Part shown: positions 50,144 to 61,580 of the stretch, piece after piece
Layout of the letters: every line of letters starts with the position of its first letter
Numbering within the stretch: position 1 is the first letter of the stretch
DNA from: Artemisia argyi
Taxonomy: Eukaryota; Streptophyta; Magnoliopsida; Asterales; Asteraceae
Direction: 5' to 3'
NCBI GenBank assembly: GCA_030686995.1
Contig: CM060687.1
Span: forward strand, 171,163,090 to 171,227,089
DNA: 64,000 nucleotides
Translations under genes and position numbers: made by a program
Notes under the pieces: generated by a model
The model's database searches: none
What the model saw: only the letters and a program-made list of their open reading frames with translations
Told to the model about the DNA's origin: nothing

Positions 50144-51097
50144 CTAGGCTCCTCCCGGTGCTCTAGATGGTTCAGGCTTTCCCCTCAAGCGGCGAATCTC
50201 ACGATCCATCGCAACCACGATCTCCTCAAGATGCTGGACTCGTAACTGAAAAGAAGCATCTCGGCGCTCCAACACAACTAACCTCTCTCGAAGCAATGCC
50301 AACTGATCTACCTGCTCCCACTGAGTCTCCTGTGTCGCCTGAGCTCTATCTCGAATCTCAGGTAACTCATCCCTAAGTAGCTCAATCTCCTCCTGGTGCC
50401 TCAACTGTCGTGCCTCGAGTCCATGGTAAGACACATCAATACCAACTCTACCCTGAATCAAATCCTCAACCTGCTCCTCTACAGCCTCAAGTCGAGTGGT
50501 AATAATCTCGTCAACTCTATACCCCAAACTATCGACTTGCTCCTGCTGAGCATCAAACTGATCCTCTAGTGTAACGGCTGTAGGATCCCTAGCTGCAGCC
50601 GCTCTCGAGCTCTCACCTATGTGGTATACTGGTGGTGGTGAAAGGTCAGCAGTCTCGGTAATGGGTGAATCTGGGGTGGTAAGCCTTGCACGCTTCCTGA
50701 GCGGCAAGAGTGAGGTAGGTACAGGAGTAGTAATGGGTATGGATGGTGGTGGTGGTGTAGGCACAGTAGGACTAGGGAGACTCCTATAAGTAGATGTAGC
50801 TGGGCGAACCCTCTTCCTAGCAGTCTGGATAGTCTTATCCCTAGGAAACATAAGTCTCGGCTCTGAATGGATAGTAGTAGTAGGAGATGATGGCATGTCA
50901 GTGGGTACAGTAGGATGGACATGAGAAGTAGGAGCCGTATCCTCCTCCTCGAAAGGCTCGGTGTCATCATCTGACGCCAAAAGTGGCAACTCAGGTGTAG
51001 GAGAAACAAGTGGTGAAACAGCAGTGGAGGACACAGAGCCCTCATCACCAGAGTCGGATATAGTGTAAAGTATGACAGTGTCGGGATTCGAAGACAT
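50144..51097 (-). CDS. Extra coiled-coil reading frame between 5' LTR and gag (Ty3 element)
   Basis: 317 codons if started at the Met at 51097 (MSSNPDTVILYTISDSGDEG). An upstream in-frame Met at 51172 would add a hydrophobic 25-residue lead, which I think is leader sequence. The first half is Ser/Pro/Thr-rich and acidic, with a Pro cluster (TPPPPSIPITTPVPTSLLP), a basic RKRAR and GESSRAAAARDP. The second half (about 180-310) is a long charged helix predicted as coiled coil (DEIITTRLEAVEEQVEDLIQ and LRERLVVLERRDASF). I recall similar frames before gag in Asteraceae Ty3 elements, but the function is unknown. It is fully open in this copy although gag-pol is broken. Confidence 0.75.
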   Translation of the reverse strand: MSSNPDTVILYTISDSGDEGSVSSTAVSPLVSPTPELPLLASDDDTEPFEEEDTAPTSHVHPTVPTDMPSSPTTTIHSEPRLMFPRDKTIQTARKRVRPATSTYRSLPSPTVPTPPPPSIPITTPVPTSLLPLRKRARLTTPDSPITETADLSPPPVYHIGESSRAAAARDPTAVTLEDQFDAQQEQVDSLGYRVDEIITTRLEAVEEQVEDLIQGRVGIDVSYHGLEARQLRHQEEIELLRDELPEIRDRAQATQETQWEQVDQLALLRERLVVLERRDASFQLRVQHLEEIVVAMDREIRRLRGKPEPSRAPGGA

Positions 51098-51246
51098 GAC
51101 TCTGTGATAATCAAGGTGAAATGAAAATAAATAACTCGTAAAATGGAAACACCAAAATAAGTAAATATGCACTTATGATGAAATGATGATATGCTATGAT
51201 GGTGTAGTTATAGTCTAGGGTCCATGATGCAACCTAGTTCGCTATA

Positions 51247-51264
51247 ACCTTAGCTCTGGTACCA
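51247..51264 (-). other. Primer-binding site of the Ty3 element
   Basis: On the minus strand TGGTACCAGAGCTA follows the 5' LTR after 3 bp. It matches the initiator Met tRNA type (TGGTATCAGAGC) with one difference. Confidence 0.85.
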
Positions 51265-52461
51265 ATCTGTCACACCCCCAAAATACCTGAATGGCAGCGG
51301 AATTGAATACCTGAGGGTGTAACGGATCATAGCACACAAGCAAGGATATATTGAACGACCTAAAGTGTCGTTTTAAAAATAAGTCGTTTGATTCATTCAA
51401 ATATTCAGAGTTATAAAGACATAGGTCCCAAAAGTTGGAAAAGTTTACGGAAACAAGTTTAGTACAATCAAACGACGTTTCAACATAAGTGCAAGAAAGT
51501 CCGAATGAGCCATATCATCCTTGTTACACAAAATGACTCCATGCATGCCATGCGAATATGCCTTAGTTACCTGAGAAATACATTGCGAAAAACGGTCAAC
51601 ATAAAGTTGGTGAATAATCATAGGTTTGTAAGTAAATCGTAAGTACATAAGCCACAAGTAATAAGTAAACCGACAAGAATGTCAAAAAGCTACATTGTCT
51701 CATAAGCTCATGACCCCGAAGCTAGACTTAGTAATGCCCCACCAGAGTGTTTACCAGACACTCAATTCGTTAAGACATGAAATGCATTCGTCCCGTTGGA
51801 GCAACCCAACGCGAATGGAGGCGTCACCCTCGATAGATCTATCCACTCACTCCCGCTTAGTACTAGAAATTAACGGTCCATGATAATAAAAGGGGACTTG
51901 TCAAGACGTGGTAATAAGGCAACTTAAGCAATGTATGGAATTTGTAATACTTGGGCATGTACAAAAATAATTGTGCAATGTATTCTCCCCCGTGGGATTT
52001 AAAATCAAATAAGTAATTAAAACGGGGCTATGAAGACTCACCTCGAAGTGATGGTACAAAGATGGTGCAATGAGGTAAAAGTAGTCGGGACAATGAGGCG
52101 CGCACACTAGCCGCAACCTAAATGGATAATCGCGATCTAATTAAGATCAAGCCGTAATGAAATGAATGCACATGCACATGATGCTCATACCACTCGTAAA
52201 TTGGAAATACTAGTTATCGTCATATTAAAATAGTTTCCATACTTAGGAAAAATATGTCCATATATAGAAGTATATAACTTGTCGTATTGTCTTGTATGAA
52301 AAATGTTAGCGTTAAATTCCTTGTGTCGAAAACCTTGAAATAACGTCGTTAAGTCGTATAAATATACTCTTGGGTCGTACGTATTCATTTGTTAAGAATA
52401 TAGTCATTAGTAACGTTTCGAGAAAAATATACCATTTAGCGCGTACGTTATTATTTTTATT

Positions 52462-52467
<6 letters not shown>

Positions 52468-52549
<82 letters not shown>
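52468..52549. repeat. (AT)n microsatellite in the 5' LTR
   Basis: 82 bp, in the same position as the tract at 43149-43232 in the other LTR. Confidence 0.95.
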
Positions 52550-52552
<3 letters not shown>

Positions 52553-53505
52553 TGACGATGTTAAAATGGGTATAACTTGGTCGTTTTAAGCTCGTTTTCC
52601 TTGTTCTTTATGTCCACGGATTCGTCTTTGTATATACTAGTATATTTTTGATAACTCGGCTCCTTTAGGTTACGTTTAGTGCCTCTTTTTACCCATTGAA
52701 ATCTGCCAAACAGCAAGCAGTTTTTGTAAAAGTAGTTTTCGTCGTTAAATTTGCAAAAATCATATCTCCTTCGTTATAAGCTTGTTTTAGTCCATTCTTT
52801 CGCCTAAAGTTTCGTTTTTGAATGTATTTTCTAAATCTTTGGTCAAAACTTGGCCACCATCTACTGATTTTCCCACGAAATGAAAATAGGGACAGTAGGT
52901 ATTTCAAATGTTTCAAAAACCATTTTCAAGTCTCCAAGCTAGTTCTAACCTCAATTAAACCACTTTCAAACACCACAAAGCTAGTCTAAACCTACCATAC
53001 ACCTTCTTAGGGTGTCATGGGTCCTTAAACATCATCAATCCACTAGGTCTAACAAGGGTTTCTTATGTGTCCATTTCTATGGCTCAAAGTTACATATGTA
53101 CAAAATAAAGTGGTATAAGTCATTATATGCATGAGTTCTTGTAAGAAATAAATATAAACATGGTAATAACTTGTAAAAATCATAAAAATGAGTTTGTTAA
53201 CTTACTTGAAGGTTTAGGGAGTTTGGATGATAAAAACCTACTAATCCTTGAGTTTTTATTTCAAAACTCCAACAAGGATGACTATATGAACTAGTTTATA
53301 CCTAGATCTTGTAAAATTTGTTCTCCTTGCTCCTTGAATCACCTAGGTCGAATACACCTTAAGAGAAAATGAGTGAAAAGTTTTCTTGTGCAAGTAAAAA
53401 TGATTTTGTGATAAAGATGGTGAAAAAAAAGTTTATTATATACTTAGGAGACAAATGTTAGGTTGCATTTAATTTGGTTGGTGTAGTTAGATATTTTAGG
53501 ACCAA

Positions 53506-53569
53506 GGGGGGGGGGGGGGGGGGGGGGGGGTTGGCCGGCCCATAAAGGAGGGAAAGGGGGGGGGGGGGG
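53506..53569. repeat. Two long G tracts around GGCCGGCC in the 5' LTR
   Basis: 25 Gs (53506-53530) and 14 Gs (53556-53569). The 3' LTR has 17 (44189-44205, followed by TGGG) and 14. Such tracts may form G-quadruplexes and mutate quickly in length. Confidence 0.85.
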
Positions 53570-54352
53570 TTTGTCTTGGGTTTAATTAGGGAAAATTAGT
53601 GGTAAAGTGTAGTTGTGTTAGTTTTAGGTTTAATCGGGTACCGGGTTTGTTAGAAATAAATTTTATTGAAGTTATTCGGGACGTAATAAATTCGTAAAAA
53701 TTGTAAAAATATGCCGGGTACAAGTACGGAGAGTTTGGGTGATTATCGTTTAATTTTATTGAAAACCGTCGTTATTAAGTTAAACGTATGATACGTAATA
53801 AATAAATTTCCAAAATACCGGGTAAATTAATATTATAATTTTTATATTATAAAAATGAGTATAAAAATATATTGGGACAATAGTCGGGAGTGTCGGACAT
53901 GTTAGACACATTTATAGTTCGCGTATTAGTGTTTATTTAAAATAAACGTACGTAAATCGTTAATTGTACCAAAAGTATAAATTTAATTATCCTACGAGTG
54001 GAATAGCATGCAAGTGCCCTAATGATGATGTGCAGACTACTTCTAGTCTGTATGAAATGACCCTGATAATAATGCATGAATTCGCTCCTGAACCAATACG
54101 GTTACGCGAATTTGAACACTCGTAAACTAAATTTACGACGACATGAGTAATGTACGTGAATAGTGGTTTCCTCTCGGAAATGAATAGTGTCAAGTGAATA
54201 GTAAAATTTCTGAATGTGTCTCGGAATGTCAAATTGACCTAAAAAACGATGAATAGTAAAACGATGAATAGTGATCGATGAATAGTAATTTGTGAATAGT
54301 AGAATGTCGAAGCTTGGAAAAATGACCTGAAATTGTGGGTTGTGACACCAAT

Positions 54353-57300
54353 ATACGCATAAATGCATTTGAATAATCAATCAAGTATTTCAACAAAACA
54401 ATAATGTTTGAGTAAACAATCGCGCATTCAGATAAAATAAGCATTGAGTTTAGTTAAAAACGAGCATGTATTCTCCCCCAAAACAGTTATAAAACAAGTA
54501 AAAGTAGGGGGTATGAACTCACCTCAGTAAAGCAGTCTGAATAGAGTAAAGTCAAATAGTGTAAGTGTGCGGCACCGACACGCGACCTAGATTAGTATGG
54601 CAAGTTTAGTTCACAATTTCCGTTTAGACTCGATGAAGTTTAGATAAGTTTAAAGAGTATAAAGTGTTGGTGTTATTTTTTGCTTGTGTGGTAGCATTTA
54701 AAATTAGTTTTGAAGTGTTTTTAAGTATTGGCTCTTGGAATTGCATAAATATATAGGTAAATAAACAAAGTATCTAAAATGAATAAATCTCCGGTTCGAT
54801 AGTAACCGAAAGACGATGTATGGACGGTAACCACAAAAAAAATATTAGAAGTCGTCGGAATACAAAAATGATGTTATTTAGTAGTTTAAGTACATATTTG
54901 CATAAGTAAAGCAAGTAAATATGTATGAGTTTAGATTTAGTGAAAAAGGTTGTTAGTGAGTTTTATAGGTAACAACTCGTTTTTGTTCTTTAATCAGTTT
55001 CGTAAAATACGCTAAGTATATATATTTTGACAAAAATCGGGCATGACCCACTTACATGTTTTAGTTTTTTTCCAAAGTGACTTGATGTCGCAATTTTTAT
55101 ATTTGAACAATAAGTCATTTTATATTGATTATCAAAATCCAATAAATTTTAGGAGAAAAAAAATGTTATATTAAGCTTAGATGGCCAAGTGAATAATATG
55201 AACCGATAATAAATTTTAAAAGTAAAAAGAAATTATATTTTTAATTTAATCTAGTTTTTGATAAGTTTAAAATATACATAATAGTTAGAGTTTTATCTGT
55301 TGGGTACATTTAGTCTCGGTTGTAATTTACATTTTACAGATCCGCTTATGAAACGAGTCACATAGCTGGAGAATGATTAAATTAAAATAAACTGAATATC
55401 GAGTCGTAAAATAATAATTCGAATAAGCCGGAATCAAATAAACAAGTTCGAAATCTTTGGTGGGTCTCTCGGCTAAACATTAATACACACACAAACACAA
55501 TTAAAGTTATAAAACAAGTCCAAACTGTTTTGACCAAAAACACATTTCAAGCCCATAACAAACTCAACACAAAACATATAAATTTTACTAGACTACTGAG
55601 ATGGCAATATGAGTGAAAAAGAAAATGAGCAAGGGCAAGGTTATCCATTGTTATTTTCATAAAAGAACAGTTTTGTAAGTTTGAGGTGTTCGTTTATAAG
55701 TAGTTTTATAAATGAGTAGTTGACAAGAGTAGTTTAAAAATAAGCGGTCAAGTCGTTAAAATAAGCCATAAGCAGTTTTAATGACACCTCAATAAGACAC
55801 CACAATAGGCTCAATCAACGTACACCTTAGAAAAATACACAAGCCGAAAAGGAATAAGTCTAAAACTAAATGAGTCGCAATTGCAATGGGCCAAAACACA
55901 ACATTTTAAGCGTAAGCCAAACCCCAACCATTACGGGTTTCTTGACTAGCCGCGTACCTTCAGGAATAATTTAGTGACATAAAAGATTTGGCAAGTCCAA
56001 GTTGGCACCCTAAGCATCCAAATTATCTTCTTAAACTCAAGACTCATCAAGTTTCACCACTGTGGTTCGACAACAGTGGGTTTCGACCCATGACCAAAAC
56101 CAAACGCTATTATGCTAAACCAAAACCATTTTTTCCCAACATAACAGTAAGCCACTAAAATAAGCAAAACAAATACAATCACTTCCATAATTTAAGCCAA
56201 TACTTCAGGTTTTTGTTTGTAATTATTAATAGCCACACAATATCAATAACAACAAAGATTAATCAATCCAAATAAATGTATGTCGATCGATTTATATGTA
56301 TTATTCAAAACCGGATTACAACTTGGAAAATCATCAAACTTATAATGAATTAACATCAATAAAATTTCGAAATAGGAGAAAATCAAGAAACATAACAAAG
56401 CATAGAAATCAAAGTGATCCTTACAAGAGTGATGTCGATTGAAGAAGAAGACCAACAATATGATGAAACCCGATCAAATAATTAACCCGAATCAGAATCC
56501 AAGCAAGCAAACCACACCAAGATGAGATGTGTTGCCCTATGGATTGGTTTGAGGATAAAAAGAAAATAAGAGGAAAACTTTAACCCTACCTTTTGATTAA
56601 TGACAATCGATCATAACCAAAAATGGATTAAAAACAAAACTTGCTTCTCCTTGGCGTGCAAGGGTTGCCTTGGCGTGACTCATCTTGGGATGGAGAGAAA
56701 GTGCAAGTGTACAGCCGTTTTGTTGTCTGGATCTTGGGATGCAGCACACACAAATAGAAAAGTAGTGAAAGCGACTGATCTTTTTATCACTAAGGAGGGA
56801 GATGAAGTATTCAAGAAGAAACAGGGAACTGATAAGATTTTTGAGAGGTGTATTCTTTTTGATGAAATGTGTGTTGGGAGTGGGTAAAGGGGACGTTTAT
56901 TTATTTTTTTTATTTTTTATTTTTTTTTAGACGGCTTAATAAAAGAATGTGTAACTTTTGTATTTTTATTTTAACGTAAATGGGTAGATGGTTAAGAAGA
57001 AATATAACTTGTATTATAAGCTTTTGTTTTATGAATAAAGAGTGTGTCGTGTGTACTTCGTATCTCGCTGAACTCCGGTGTAAAATGTCGTACTTTTGGT
57101 TTAACGCGAGTGCGAAAAATATAATTTTGAGAGCGTGTTTATAGAAGCATATTTATCGACTCTGATTATTAATTATTGAGTTTTGCCGTTACTAAGTCGG
57201 TGTCGGTACACATACGGTGTCATTTTCCAGGAGGAACGAGATAACCTCTCGTTTTTTTAGTAATAATAATCAGCAAATGTCATAAAATTAATATTTCACA

Positions 57301-57364
57301 GTTTCTGATAAAATAAATAATTTCACTATTGAAATAATAGTCCAGAAATTTACGGGTGGTTACA
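54353..57364 (-). other. Second part of the outer solo LTR
   Basis: This is the continuation of the LTR that starts at 40887, beginning directly after the CCAAT duplication. It has TTCTCCCCCAAAAC and TATGAACTCACCTCAG blocks like the inner LTRs, and the GGGTGGTTACA end. The frame at 56600-56887 has no recognisable domain. Confidence 0.75.
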
Positions 57365-57726
57365 TCTGTATCTCAAGGGCTTTAAAAAAGCATCTCCTCC
57401 CCATATAGAGCTATTAGTGGATATGGCCCACATTATTTATGAGGATCTGGATGTGGAATAAAAAAATAAACACGGCCTAGTCAAACAATGAATGAGTGAA
57501 TGACTTAGGTTTCGCAACTTTCATTTCAAAATTAAATATGTAGCAGGTTTTTTTTTTTTTATTTATTATTATTATTATTTTTTTTTTTTTAAATGGGCCA
57601 AAGTTAACATAGTGATAGAGCTAGTATATATACATATCGACTTCTAGATTGCTGCCCCCCTCCTTTTAGGCTGCCCCTAGGCCGTCGCCCTTATGGCCCA
57701 TAGCCAAATCCGGGCCTGTGTATGCG

Positions 57727-58535
57727 CATACTACCTTGGCACTTTAAAACAGTTTTGCACCAACAAGAAAGTTTACATATTATGTCTCTCCTTAGAGGGG
57801 AAGACATGGTAGGTTTGGGTAACGGGTTAACAATTAGTGTGTGGATCAAATTGAAATGAATGTAAATATATTTGTTTGAATAACAAACTTAAAACATGAG
57901 TTCGCGGACTAAAAGTGTCCAGCTATCATTCTTGGATACAAAGGAGTATAAGTCAAGCTGTATTTAAAGAGATTGAGTAAGTACGAGGACTGTAGTGTAA
58001 ATATCATTTATATAAGCTCATATCCGGAGCTAGGGTTTCATTATACTTGGTTATTGTTGGTATGCAGTCTTGTATTCTGTCTCAATTTGTTTTAGTCTTA
58101 TTGTATTGATCAAGATATCATCTCTGATATCTTTTGTGTCTAAAATGGCCATGAAGAGAGGACGTAAACTCTGCCACTTGTTTAAAAAAGGATTAAAACA
58201 ATAAAAAATGAACCAAATTTCAAACTTTTACCGAGTTAGGTAACAAACTTTTTCATTACACTATCTAGGTAACCAAACTTGTTGTTTTGTTTTGTGATAA
58301 CATTAGAATAATTACCAGATAAATTTCTAAATCATTAATTGTATTTATATGTATTTTTAATATAGACAAATTATATCCAAATGAAATGACTATCCAGCCT
58401 TATCTTTTCCCTCAGAAAAATATGACAAAATACCCATTTTCACCAACATACTTCACAAAATACCCAATTTTTATCAATATACATATATATATATATATGA
58501 AAAGAAAAGAAAAAAAAAAACCTTAAATGCCCACA
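57727..58535. other. Spacer with LTR-like leader sequence
   Basis: The sequence around 57990-58140 (ATTTATATAAGCTCATATCC, then a T-rich leader) resembles the promoter half of a copia-type LTR, but no TG..CA ends or TSD were found. No gene was recognised. Confidence 0.3.
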
Positions 58536-59095
58536 AAATCCGCAAGTTTACAAATTTGTGGAATTTGCTCCCTTTTCCTTCAGTTTTCACGCTTAGCTCA
58601 AAATATTAAAGTTATAGATCTCTATTTTAAGTCAAGTGGCTTTCTAAATCACGTAAAAATAAGTTAGTATGAGGAAGTTATGGCCAAAATACCACATCAA
58701 CTAAACGAGAAAAAGTTGTTGTGGTATTTTGGCTATAACTTTCTCATACGAATACCTTTTTGGGTGATTCAAAAGCCACTAAACGAGAAAATAGAGATCT
58801 ACGACTTTTATTTATTGAGTTAAGCATTAAAACCGAAAGAAAATGGAGTAATTTGCAAAAACTCGTAAGGTATGACTTTGCAAGTCAAATCTTGCAATTT
58901 TTTAAAAACAAATTCGCAAACCTTATGATTTTTTTAACCCTGCAATTTTTTGTAAATTGCTCCTTTTTTTCTTCGGTTATCACGCTTAGCTCAAAATATA
59001 AAAAGTTGTAGATCGCTCTTTTCTCGCTAAGTGACTTTTTGTATAACCAAAAAAGAAGTTCATATGAGAAAGTTATGGCCAACATATGTAACATC
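58536..59095. repeat. Three-arm foldback repeat
   Basis: Arm A (about 58555-58690: CACGCTTAGCTCAAAATAT, then GAGGAAGTTATGGCCAAAAT) is followed by its inverted copy B (about 58710-58850: ATTTTGGCTATAACTTTCTC, then TTGAGTTAAGC). A third copy C is in the orientation of A (about 58960-59090, ending GAGAAAGTTATGGCCAAC). A and B form a hairpin of about 130-bp arms. Frames at 58760-59213 are not genes. Confidence 0.8.
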
Positions 59096-61332
59096 CTGTA
59101 AAAATTCCTTATTCATAACGGACCTAAATACTAATATTCTACTTAAACAAACCCTTAATCTATTTTTTTTGGGCCTATTACTATTCCTTACCCCAGCTAA
59201 TCAAACCCATTAACCTTTCTTCACAAAATTTTACACGTTTCAACACACCGTTACTTGGCCTCAAATATTTTCGTTATTCATATACAAGTCGTGTCACAAA
59301 ATATTTAGTTCGATTAAACTCATGGCCGAGAATTAAGAATGGTAAAAATCAATTTATTACATAATCATTTGATAAAAAAATAAACATCAAAGCTAAGCTA
59401 TGTCAACACCATTTTTTTTAGTACTAATCAAGTCAATATCTACCTATTATATAAAAGAGACCCTAAAATACTGTAGTCTCCCCACAAAATGCCCCGTGGC
59501 TCCTCACAAAATGCCACATGACTCCTCACAAAATGCCACGTGGAGCTCAACAGTTCGTTACTCTTAGGCCACACCTTCCTTATTTATTCTGTGTCTCCGT
59601 ATCTCTCATCTTCCATCTTCTTTTCATCTCAAAAACTATTTCTCTCACATTCAAACAATCTATTTTTTTTTCACCTTCCAAATTTTCTACTATCTAATAT
59701 CTCCACCAACCTCCCAAGGTAACATATATACAATGATGTTTTTTCTTCTTTCTAATTTGATTCTTCAGTTTTACCTTTCTATTGTTGGTTAGTATTAACC
59801 TTGTTCTTTTTCTTTTGATCTAACTTTCACATGTTCGAGGTGATGACATGAGCAGGTACCATGTTAATTACAATTGAAATAATATGTTCAACTCTAAGAG
59901 ATTTGATTTTTATATTTTCCTTTTGTGTTTTGGTTTCCTTTTCAGGTTAATGATCTTGGAGATGAAAAAAAAATGACGATGTCATCGGTATGTATCTCAT
60001 ACTTACAATTTGTATTTATTTTACTTGTGATTGATGGCAAGTATGTATTTTGCAAACTACGAGTATATTGCCTTTCATAAAAGAAAAGTAACATGTAAAT
60101 TAAAACTACTAATTTCGTGTTAAATTTTTTTATAAAAGTAAATGAGTAGACGTTTGTCTTTGTAAACAGTCCTTTATAATACATATAAATAATAAATACA
60201 GAGTGATAACTATCACATAATCACATTTCTTATGTTGAGTTTGTAGTATTTTTTATTTTTTGTATTAAATATTTGTTAAGTAGGTCTTATAGTCACATAA
60301 ATAATGTGTGTATGTAATTTAAAATTTAAGTTTGTAGTTAGTTAATAGTAAAAAGTGTTCAGTTAAAAGCAAATGAGGCTAAATTATTTTTCTCATTTGT
60401 ATTAATAGTAATAGTAATGTTTATATAGTGTAGATGTTGAATAGTTAACCGTATGTTACAGTTTTGTTATTATTATTATTGTAAAATAGACATGTTTTAT
60501 TAGTTAACCATCAAGATTTGTCAGGTATTATAAATTCATTTTCTTCAGATTCTTTAAATAAATATTACAGATTGTGTAGCATATGCATTAAAAGTAAAAT
60601 ATATATATAGGTGGTTGTTCATGATGCGACAGATGATGGGTTCTAGCCTTTTAGGGTATGGTGTAGAGGTGAAATGATCAAATTTGACAAAAAAGCTTTG
60701 CATATTTAAACGTAAAATTTTAATTACCTTACTGAAGTATTTTGAAATAAAAAAGATGAATTCTTTAGTTGCTTTTATCTTGTGTATTTTGTTTTTTGTA
60801 TGCAGAGATAGAAAAGTTGACAAGAGGTGCTAGAAGCCTTCAATAGGAAGAAGAATTGTGGCTATCTACACTACCATTTTAAGTTTATCAATCATGTACC
60901 CAAGGTGTAAACATTTTCGATTTAAATATTGGTTTTCTTCCAATATTTCTTTTGCTAATTTTTATTGTTAAGTTTTCTTCACTGATTCCTTAATCATTAG
61001 TATTTGTATTACAAAGTGTTACTATCACTGTCAATTGTCAAACACTTCTAAAATCTAACTTCTTATTGGAGTGGAACTATTGCAACTTGCAACAAGGTAA
61101 AGAGGTGAAGACAGTGTTGGACTGCTCGTGGTGCAAAAAAAAAATGTTACTTCTGTTGGGTCATTTCTAAGAAAATTTTGTGTTTGTTGAATATTACATG
61201 TTGGTACTGTCAATTTTTTGCTTGTTTAATAAACAATTTGATTACCTTGACTGTAACATAAAAACATAAACAATTTAATTGTGTATAGTTGTATACTATG
61301 CTTAACACGATGTTTTATAGCAAATGAGAATG

Positions 61333-61580
61333 AGGGTCCGCTTGGTTCAAAGTGAGGAAAGGTAAAGGTAAAGGGAAAGGGAAAGAGAATGCAAAGGATT
61401 GAATGAGGTGAGTAATCAATACCTTACCCCTCAATTTACTCTATAATATTGATTACCCACTACGGGATAATCAATACATTTGCACACCCCTAACCAAGCA
61501 CCTAATTTGAGTAAGGTGGGCCCTTTTGAATTCCTTATCCATTCCCCACCCCCATTAACCCCCTTACCAAGCACCCCCGA
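61333..61580. mobile_element. MITE-like inverted-end repeat, about 245 bp
   Basis: The left end GGGTCCGCTTGGTTC and the reverse complement of the right end GGGGGTGCTTGGTAAGG share GCTTGGT. The interior has purine-rich and matching pyrimidine-rich halves. The TSD could not be settled. It lies inside the Helitron. Confidence 0.5.

Larger units (their letters stand above)
41949..54347 (-). mobile_element. Full-length Ty3/gypsy element, Tekay (Del)-like chromovirus, 12.4 kb
   Basis: The 3' LTR is 41949-45012 and the 5' LTR 51268-54347, both ending TGTGACA/TGTCACA, with CCAAT duplicated at 41944-41948 and 54348-54352. Minus-strand order: 5' LTR, PBS, extra coiled-coil frame, gag, protease, reverse transcriptase, RNase H, integrase, chromodomain-like tail, PPT, 3' LTR. 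By eye the LTRs differ at only about 15 base substitutions in 3 kb, many of them C-T or G-A, plus length changes in (AT)n and G tracts. This indicates a recent insertion. The gag-pol frame is open except for two in-frame stops (48821-48823 and 46562-46564), so this copy would not make a complete polyprotein. Confidence 0.95.
51268..54347 (-). repeat. 5' LTR of the Ty3 element
   Basis: 3080 bp. It starts TGTCACACCCCC and ends TTGTGACA on the plus strand. It differs from the 3' LTR by scattered substitutions, a longer G tract (25 against 17) and a small insertion near 54294-54310 (GAATAGT copy). Confidence 0.95.
40887..57364 (-). mobile_element. Solo LTR (about 4.1 kb), Tekay-like, split by a complete Ty3 element
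   Basis: The plus-strand left end TGTAACACCCCCAAAA and right end GGGTGGTTACA have TG..CA termini. TCTGT is duplicated at 40882-40886 and 57365-57369. The LTR parts are 40887-41948 and 54353-57364. The TGTAACACCCCC end and the TGAACTCACCTC motif are shared with the LTRs of the inner element, so this is a related family in the same (minus) orientation. It is nested in the hAT element. The frame at 56600-56887 lies in this LTR and is not a gene. Confidence 0.85.
39977..57718 (-). mobile_element. hAT element (TTF-type), split by nested LTR elements
   Basis: The left end CAGGGCCGGTCATGAG and the reverse complement of the right end CAGGCCCGGATTTGG are imperfect TIRs. The exact 8-bp duplication TGTATGCG flanks them (39969-39976 and 57719-57726). 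Without the nested LTR the element is about 1.26 kb. On the minus strand (about 40190-40530) it keeps fragments like the N-terminus of TTF-zinc-finger hAT transposases: PSGAQNRKRKKIQQEL, an Asn/Asp/Glu-rich linker, then NVDYDKIIDVFASRNARRH. These are broken by stops and frameshifts, and the catalytic and dimerisation parts are absent. It is the oldest layer of this nest. Confidence 0.85.

Noticed and set aside
50617..51114. 165-codon Leu/His-rich frame (minus)
   Set aside because: It overlaps the extra coiled-coil frame in another phase. Its composition reflects the Ser/Pro codons of the real frame.
41949..54347. Integrated plant pararetrovirus
   Set aside because: It has LTRs, a TSD, an integrase and a Met-tRNA PBS, with no movement or coat protein of a caulimovirid. 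It is a Ty3 retrotransposon.
56600..56887. 95-codon plus-strand frame that looks partly protein-like
   Set aside because: It lies inside the outer solo LTR, on the strand opposite to the element, with no recognisable domain and no conserved counterpart in the inner LTRs.
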